From positions 1 to 11,153 of the forward strand of contig CBFCZU010000142.1 of NCBI GenBank assembly GCA_965602635.1: a stretch of 11,153 nt of DNA, in the 5' to 3' direction. How positions within the stretch are numbered: the first letter of the stretch is position 1; each line of letters opens with the position of its first letter. The notes below the pieces were generated by a model that saw nothing but the letters and a program-made list of their open reading frames with translations, was not told the origin of the DNA and ran no database searches. This stretch comes from CBFCZU01 sp965602635 (GTDB lineage: Bacteria > Planctomycetota > Phycisphaerae > SM23-33). Positions 8,401 to 11,153 of this stretch are shown piece by piece. The position numbers were made by a program, and so were the translations under genes.

Positions 8401-8680
8401 CGTTCGCATGGAACCGCCACCGCTCCTGGCCCGTGGCCGCATCGAGGGCCAGCAGCGCTCCGTTGTGCTCGCAGCCGACCAGCACCAGGCCGCCCAGGAT
8501 GACCGGCTCGTAAGCGGCGTCGCGCAGCATGCGCGGCGTGTACTCCCAGGCCGGCTTCCGCGGCGGCAGCTCCCGCATCCACTGGGGGTGCCAGTCCGCC
8601 CCCAGGGTCGCCGAGAGCCCGGGCAGAACCGCAAGCGCCAGCCCAAGCAGCTTCCCGAGACCACAGCCTTTGGTTCTCAT
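5426..8680 (-). CDS. Secreted PQQ-like beta-propeller protein with methyltransferase-like insert and malectin-like C-terminus (1084 aa)
   Basis: Start ATG 8680 is preferred: AGGAGG (8695-8690) stands 9 nt upstream, while ATG 8686 would be only 3 nt from it and GTG 8698 lies before it. Residues 1-27 are a signal peptide (RTKGCGLGK n-region, LLGLALAVLPGL core). Residues about 55-270 hold PQQ/BamB-type blades: GALLALDAATGQERWRF (74-90), GCLYCLDLAGRLLW (114-127), FVYALDARTGAQAW (174-187). Residues about 290-400 resemble a class I SAM-methyltransferase Rossmann segment: CLVLGLKDGALVEGL (309-323) at the motif I place, then LHVIAIDPDESKVEAVRRRL (329-348). The glycine-rich loop is degenerate. More blades follow from about 480 to 900 (LGAFDIYTGRQLWEV 497-511; MLYALDVKTGAEAWKF 702-717). 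Residues about 1003-1084 match a malectin-like carbohydrate-binding domain: YTVRLVFAEP, then ERVFTVAIEG, VDFDIVKEAGG and a closing CGVELE. No CxxCH haem site is present, so a quinoprotein-cytochrome dehydrogenase is unlikely; a binding or scaffold role is more plausible. It is last in a minus-strand cluster and ends in the inverted-repeat spacer. Confidence 0.9.
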   Translation of the reverse strand: MRTKGCGLGKLLGLALAVLPGLSATLGADWHPQWMRELPPRKPAWEYTPRMLRDAAYEPVILGGLVLVGCEHNGALLALDAATGQERWRFHANGPIRFAPATDSERIYLVADDGCLYCLDLAGRLLWKCRGGPSERKVIGHERLISVWPASARPVLHDGKVFFVAGYWPIEGIFVYALDARTGAQAWANDAARFRPFGELRVVGKTLFIYGHHGSGAFDVATGTPTRDKPPRPEPPPALPDPPGVQGKVAAKAMAGGRLVVSTTQGRIYCFAEAEAKARIHKPSPPAGAPDAALADAVLAASGTTEGYCLVLGLKDGALVEGLVRRSKLHVIAIDPDESKVEAVRRRLDDRGLFATRRLAVHVGEPGTFGLPPYIASLIVSETSLPAAEVTSRLLRPYGGTRAERAGGKLKLTRRNGPLPGSADWTHEFADETNCLCTRDKLVKAPLGFLWYGGPAADTRFYFDGKVDHQSGDGVSPLPPNAEIVDGRMILQGPGLLGAFDIYTGRQLWEVPIPKVYGFGGRGGGVGIHSKKHREPWKYPEALKMEVPSTHHSRTTGFNYVSVPDGIYVAAGRKCLRLNPADGKLVSQWPVPLEGGLCWGNLRVSGDLLVATAFRPQDLVDAQAGHDGNGGDWSKDRMPMPFLFVVDRTSGKLLWSRPAAWGFLNQGTAVGGGKVFCVDLVTEGVMEKLRGAGRRFPSVPPMLYALDVKTGAEAWKFQTDVLVKQLTYSKERDILIAPARTLVEWKDGAWHGPGRVRRGKATGKMRGFRGADGQLIWEVAEAPYFEPHVVLGDLIIDRYCWPYDLLTGKRHQRMSPVTGRKEVWNFRKGGCNHLVACDGVVTWRTAFYELAGHSGVMRLHGQDAGCSPTFLPAGGVLNAANFGTHHKRNRSTALALIHVPDAELWTTYAASRETEAAPVRRIGYNFGAPGDRLAPDGTLWFAVAGRRSADCALQPGTVNWFQLHHSRTGSWIASSGVTGLSELRLPTVFSRGRRGRPSGGEARRYTVRLVFAEPQRLKPGERVFTVAIEGKPVLVDFDIVKEAGGPLRPIVREAKGVEAKAEVTLTFGPRSGQPLVCGVELEAQ

Positions 8681-8689
8681 GGGCATCTG

Positions 8690-8695
8690 CCTCCT
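8690..8695 (-). promoter_or_regulatory. Strong ribosome binding site overlapping the stop of the upstream small ORF
   Basis: On the minus strand TGAGGAGG (8697-8690) combines the TGA stop of the 43-aa ORF with a perfect AGGAGG 9 nt before ATG 8680. This layout suits translational coupling and decides the start of the propeller gene. Confidence 0.65.
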
Positions 8696-8826
8696 CACTT
8701 GGAGAGCCGGATTCTCTGTCCGTCGAACGCAATCGTCTGTTGCCCGAGCGTCGCCTTGGCGCCGCAGGAGGCCGGAGGCTCTGCGCCGAGCAACAGCAGA
8801 ATCGGCAGCCTCCGCAGATCACGCAC
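8695..8826 (-). CDS. 43-aa ORF: signal-peptide-like start joined to a heparinase-type tail (small gene or remnant)
   Basis: GTG 8826 follows AAGGAGGA (8838-8831), with AGGAGG 5 nt away; GTG 8829 is an alternative. The stop TGA at 8697-8695 is the first part of the next gene's ribosome site. Residues 1-20 look like an export signal (RDLRR, then LPILLLLGA, then EPPAS) with Cys21; PASC is only a weak lipobox because Pro replaces the usual Leu at -3. Residues 22-41 match the tail of the heparinase-like protein just upstream (its residues 556-575) at 11 of 20 positions, following GxKxxxGxQTxxFDGxxIxL. It lies in the same frame as that gene, 24 nt after its stop. Two readings fit: a duplicated lyase gene that lost its middle in frame, or a genuine mini-protein coupled to the propeller gene. 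The intact frame, good ribosome site and coupled stop favour translation; function unknown. Confidence 0.45.
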   Translation of the reverse strand: MRDLRRLPILLLLGAEPPASCGAKATLGQQTIAFDGQRIRLSK

Positions 8827-8850
8827 CACCTCCTCCTTCCCGCCGCATTG

Positions 8851-10590
8851 TTACTCAGCGGGCGCCAGGACGATCGTCTTCCCGTCAAAGCGGACCGTCT
8901 GCTTGCCCACGGCCACCTTGTTGCCTTCGGCCTTGGGCCTCGGGGCGGTTCCACCCAGAAACAGGAAGCTGAACTTCGCGCCGCCGGCTTCCACGGCGCC
9001 CTCGGCCGGGGCACCGGGGCCGGTCATCACCAGCATCGCGTCGGCGCCGCTGGCACAGGAGAAGTCGATGGCCAGGCACGAGCCGTCGCCGGTCGTCAGG
9101 ATGGTCGAGCCGTCCCGCGCGGGCGCGAACTCGCCCTTGAAGCCGCCGGTGATCGTGCCCCACTTGAACTTCCTGCCCGCGTGCCGGACGGTCAGTGTCC
9201 TCTCGGCCGCGGCGCCCATGTTGCCCTTGGCGGGATGGGTCAGGATGGAGATGATCACGTCGTTCTTGTCCTGCCAGCGGTTGCGCCAGGCGTAGAAGTG
9301 CCAGCGGTTGTCCCAGTAGGCGTGGGGCAGGACCTCATCCGGGTCGCGTTCCTTCATCCCGACGGGCCAGTTGACAAACGACAGCACGGAATGATGCGGG
9401 TAGCCGCTGGGCGCGTCGAGGCCAAAGCCGCCCCTGGCGTCGGCGTCCCGCACGCCGCTGTGGTTGTAGAACCACAGGATGGCGGCCCTCTGCTCTTCCG
9501 TGGCGACGCCGAACCCGATGCCGAAGTAGCCGCCCCCGCTGATCCCCGTGCGCGCCCAGATGTTGTGCGGGTAGTGGCCGCGTTCGGGGAAGCTGGCGCG
9601 CAGGTTCGCGGGATCGCCGCCCAGAGCGGTGAGGAAGAACCACTTGAGCATCATCCATTGGGCGTTGGGCCGCGGCGTGTAGAAGTCCTTGCCAGCCGCC
9701 GTCCGCCAGGCCTGGATGGCCGTGAGAAACGTGATGTGGGATGCCATCGACCCCGTGCCGTCGCCTTCGGCGAAGAACCCCCCGCTGCCGAACCCCTGGG
9801 TCATGTTGATCAGCATGGCCTTGTGGTTCTGCTCCAACAGTGGGGCGATCTTCTTCATGTCCACGCCGGGGTCGTTCCTGATCGCCAGCAGCGCCATGGC
9901 CGCCCCGCCGATCTGCATGCCCCAGTGGTTGGAGCCGGGGTGCTGCCGCTCGCCCCGGGCAAGCTCCGCCAGGGAGCACCACCTGCCTTCGTTGTAGTTC
10001 TGGATGAAGTTGGCGATCTTGAGGCGGTACGCTTCGTCCCATCCGTCGTAGCACAGGTCGTAGCCGAGCGCGTGCCACCCGAGCGTCGGCCCCGCGCGAA
10101 GCGCCCCCGTCGCGCGCTTCAGGCGATACCGGCCGTCGCACGTCGGGGCGCCGCCAAGCGACTTCTCGAAGCACTGCCTGCCGAGGTCGGCGTACTTCTT
10201 GTCACCGGTGAGTTGGTACAGCAAGCCGAAGCCGGCCACGTGGGACAGGCTGAATCCGCCCGGCGGCCAGCTCCTGGCGCCCCTCGGTGCGGCGAAGACG
10301 GTGGGCATGCTCTCGCCGTCGCTGCCGTTGAGCTGCGCCCGCAGCCGCTTGAGGATCGCCTTCCCTTCGGGCGTCTTCATCCGCTCCCGCAGAGCCGGCA
10401 GATCGCCCTTGCGGAACAGCAGCCGCGGGTGCTCGCCGCCCTCGACCGGGACGAAGCCCTTGACATCGACCGGCCACGGGCCGGTGCCGAGGTCGCGGAT
10501 CTCCTTCGGCAGCCCCGCCCACACGACGCCCACCGCTGCCGCCACCGCCAGCCCCGCGGCCAGAGCTGACACCGCTCTCATGCTTCTCAT
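8851..10590 (-). CDS. Secreted heparinase II/III-like alpha/alpha-toroid protein, probable polysaccharide lyase (579 aa)
   Basis: Start ATG 10590 has AAAGGAG (10605-10599) 8 nt upstream and opens directly into a signal peptide (MRSMRAVSAL then an Ala/Val-rich core, residues 1-26). The frame is open back to 10692, but that part overlaps the upstream gene and lacks signal character. HPRLLFRKGDLPALRERM (54-71) is the typical entry to heparinase II/III and alginate-lyase-type proteins. Toroid helices follow: GFGLLYQLTGDKKYADLGRQ (120-139), GWHALGYDLCYDGWDEAYR (171-189), GSNHWGMQIGGAAMALLAI (219-237) and FFAEGDGTGSMASHITFLTA (272-291). Asn221-His222 form an adjacent Asn-His pair of the kind used by several lyases of this fold to neutralise the uronate and abstract the proton. 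YPHHS (397-401) is another histidine-rich candidate. From about 435 onward it is beta-rich, ending in a strand motif, VGKQTVRFDGKTIVL (561-575), echoed in the small ORF downstream. Lyase function is inferred from fold; substrate unknown and some members may be inactive. It is second in the minus-strand cluster. Confidence 0.88.
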   Translation of the reverse strand: MRSMRAVSALAAGLAVAAAVGVVWAGLPKEIRDLGTGPWPVDVKGFVPVEGGEHPRLLFRKGDLPALRERMKTPEGKAILKRLRAQLNGSDGESMPTVFAAPRGARSWPPGGFSLSHVAGFGLLYQLTGDKKYADLGRQCFEKSLGGAPTCDGRYRLKRATGALRAGPTLGWHALGYDLCYDGWDEAYRLKIANFIQNYNEGRWCSLAELARGERQHPGSNHWGMQIGGAAMALLAIRNDPGVDMKKIAPLLEQNHKAMLINMTQGFGSGGFFAEGDGTGSMASHITFLTAIQAWRTAAGKDFYTPRPNAQWMMLKWFFLTALGGDPANLRASFPERGHYPHNIWARTGISGGGYFGIGFGVATEEQRAAILWFYNHSGVRDADARGGFGLDAPSGYPHHSVLSFVNWPVGMKERDPDEVLPHAYWDNRWHFYAWRNRWQDKNDVIISILTHPAKGNMGAAAERTLTVRHAGRKFKWGTITGGFKGEFAPARDGSTILTTGDGSCLAIDFSCASGADAMLVMTGPGAPAEGAVEAGGAKFSFLFLGGTAPRPKAEGNKVAVGKQTVRFDGKTIVLAPAE

Positions 10591-10616
10591 CGGTTCCACT
10601 CCTTTCGCATGGTCAC

Positions 10617-10811
10617 TCAGGGGAGGCTCTGCCACTGTCCTTGCAGCTCGGCCTTCTGCGCGCCCACCAGCCCGGGGCGAACCGGCGCCCACGGCTTGGC
10701 GCTGTCGCGCTGCCGGACGAGCATCCGCACGACCAGCGCCTCTCCGGTGACGGACTGAGCCGCAGCCGGTGCGCCGGCCATCGCCACAAGGGTCAGGACG
10801 AAGCGTTTCAC
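10617..10811 (-). CDS. Small secreted protein of unknown function (64 aa)
   Basis: GTG 10811 opens KRFVLTLVAMAGAPAAAQ, a compact signal peptide with a likely cleavage after AAA or AAQ, leaving about 45 residues. I do not recognise the mature part (VVRMLVRQRDSAKPWAPVRP, then an ending LQGQWQSLP). The frame is open further upstream to 11063, but that extension is Arg/Pro-rich shadow sequence crossing the promoter region. No good ribosome site precedes the GTG, which lowers confidence. In favour: it ends 26 nt before the heparinase-like gene, begins about 53 nt after a predicted start of transcription, and has a clear export signal. It could be a true small gene at the head of the cluster or the 5' relic of a longer one. 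Confidence 0.45.
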   Translation of the reverse strand: MKRFVLTLVAMAGAPAAAQSVTGEALVVRMLVRQRDSAKPWAPVRPGLVGAQKAELQGQWQSLP

Positions 10812-10870
10812 TTCACAGCCACCATGGTTCGGTCGGCCGGACCTCCGCACACCGCGCGGTACGCTCAGTG

Positions 10871-10900
10871 ATGCTACTCGCCACACGTGCCCGGAGTCAA
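10871..10900 (-). promoter_or_regulatory. Putative sigma70-type promoter for the minus-strand cluster
   Basis: On the minus strand TTGACT (10900-10895) and TAGCAT (10876-10871) are separated by 18 nt, matching 5/6 and 4/6 of the consensus. Transcription would begin near 10864, about 53 nt before GTG 10811. No closer promoter-like pair was seen for this cluster. Confidence 0.5.
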
Positions 10901-10920
10901 GAGCCGGCGGCGAAGGCTCT
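10900..10920. promoter_or_regulatory. Palindrome between the divergent promoters, candidate operator
   Basis: AGAGCC (10900-10905) and GGCTCT (10915-10920) are perfect inverted half-sites with a 9-nt centre. An overlapping pair, GAGCCG (10901-10906) and CGGCTC (10921-10926), adds a second symmetry. The site touches the minus -35 element and ends 11 nt before the plus -35, so a dimeric regulator there could affect both. No regulator gene lies in the window; the role is inferred from position only. Confidence 0.35.
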
Positions 10921-10931
10921 CGGCTCACCGC

Positions 10932-10960
10932 TTGACACCCCGGAAGCGGGTGCCTATGAT
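10932..10960 (+). promoter_or_regulatory. Near-consensus sigma70-type promoter reading into the TPR gene
   Basis: TTGACA (10932-10937) and TATGAT (10955-10960) are separated by exactly 17 nt: a perfect -35 and a 5/6 -10. Transcription would begin near 10967. The first transcribed bases overlap a small hairpin, CCGCC-CTCA-GGCGG (10961-10974). Confidence 0.7.
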
Positions 10961-10974
10961 CCGCCCTCAGGCGG

Positions 10975-11153
10975 GTGGCGGCAAGCCCGTGGGGCCAGAG
11001 CGTCACGGCCCGCATTCGCCGGGCGCTGAAGCTGATGCCGGATGATCCCGAGATCCAGTACAACCTGGGAGGGGCTCTCTTCGCTCAGGAGCGAGTGCCA
11101 GAGGCCATCGAGGCGTTTGAAGCAGCGCGGGCGAAGCGCCCTGATCTGGCGCA
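10975..11153 (+). CDS. TPR-repeat protein, N-terminal part (3' end outside window)
   Basis: From GTG 10975 the frame encodes 59 residues up to the window edge. It ends with a well-formed tetratricopeptide repeat spanning residues 25-58: L31-G32 at consensus positions 7-8, A44 at 20, F48 at 24, A51 at 27 and P56 at 32. The preceding residues (RRALKLMPDDP, 15-25) look like the last helix of an earlier repeat, so the first TPR is incomplete. TPRs are helical protein-binding modules; the overall function is unknown because most of the protein lies outside. Start choice is uncertain. GTG 10975 would give an almost leaderless message (start of transcription near 10967), while ATG 11035 leaves about 68 nt of leader but cuts off the earlier helix. 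Neither has a clear ribosome site. A 5'-truncated gene captured by this promoter is also possible. It is divergent from the minus-strand cluster. Confidence 0.55.
   Translation, partial: MAASPWGQSVTARIRRALKLMPDDPEIQYNLGGALFAQERVPEAIEAFEAARAKRPDLA

Noticed and set aside
6081..9014. 977-aa minus-strand frame overlapping the propeller gene
   Set aside because: It is a shifted frame over the same coding region, Arg/Pro/Gly-rich with no recognisable motif, and crosses two gene boundaries.
5636..9295. 1219-aa open frame on the plus strand opposite the propeller and lyase genes
   Set aside because: It is an antisense shadow of GC-rich coding DNA: low-complexity Ala/Gly/Arg/Val composition, no domain or signal. 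The minus-strand frames carry clear domains.
8740..10569. 609-aa plus-strand frame opposite the heparinase-like gene
   Set aside because: Antisense composition; the minus-strand protein shows a signal peptide, ribosome site and toroid motifs.
10591..10692. 34-residue N-terminal extension of the heparinase-like protein
   Set aside because: It overlaps the preceding small gene, is Arg/Gly-rich and would bury the signal peptide, whereas ATG 10590 has a good ribosome site.
10956..11045. ATG 10956 as start of a short plus-strand ORF
   Set aside because: The ATG lies inside the TATGAT -10 element, so it would not be transcribed from this promoter, and the frame stops without any TPR similarity.
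1..11153. tRNA, rRNA, CRISPR array, IS element or phage genes
   Set aside because: No tRNA-like cloverleaf text, no regularly spaced repeats, and no transposase, integrase or structural phage motifs were seen on either strand.

Overview
The window looks like a chromosomal segment from a GC-rich bacterium of the Planctomycetota/Verrucomicrobiota/Lentisphaerota type. The evidence is the gene content: very large secreted proteins (a DUF4091/GH123-like pair, an FG-GAP repeat protein, a PQQ-type beta-propeller with a malectin-like tail, and a heparinase-like alpha/alpha-toroid protein). Third codon positions are strongly GC-biased, which also produces very long meaningless antisense frames. No phage, IS, CRISPR, tRNA or rRNA is visible. 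The taxonomic call is inference.

Layout: (i) A plus-strand cluster occupies 1-5296. It holds the C-terminal part of a DUF4091-like protein (1-620), a secreted FG-GAP/VCBS repeat protein (646-2592) and a complete DUF4091-like protein (2624-5296). The gaps are 25 and 31 nt, so this is probably one operon. The first and third genes are paralogues flanking the FG-GAP gene. (ii) A 129-nt convergent spacer (5297-5425) holds two compact hairpins inside a 15-bp inverted repeat; each arm begins exactly 3 nt after the stop codon of the gene facing it. (iii) A minus-strand cluster runs from 10811 down to 5426. It holds a small secreted protein of unknown function (10811-10617), a heparinase II/III-like protein (10590-8851), a previously unmarked 43-aa ORF (8826-8695) and a 1084-aa PQQ-like beta-propeller protein (8680-5426). 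(iv) A divergent control region (10812-10974) has a sigma70-type promoter facing each way and a palindrome between them. The plus promoter leads into a TPR-protein gene that runs off the window.

How the genes may work together: nearly all encoded proteins carry export signals, and several have carbohydrate-related folds (GH123-like, heparinase/alginate-lyase-like toroid, malectin-like). The simplest reading is that both clusters take part in binding or breaking down extracellular polysaccharide. No SusC/D pair, sulfatase or transporter is present here to confirm that.

The most unusual points are the 43-aa ORF, which joins a signal-peptide-like start to a tail echoing the C-terminus of the neighbouring heparinase-like protein; the stop-codon-anchored inverted repeat; a degenerate methyltransferase-like Rossmann segment inside an exported propeller protein; and the apparent loss of the GH123 catalytic glutamate in the DUF4091-like protein.
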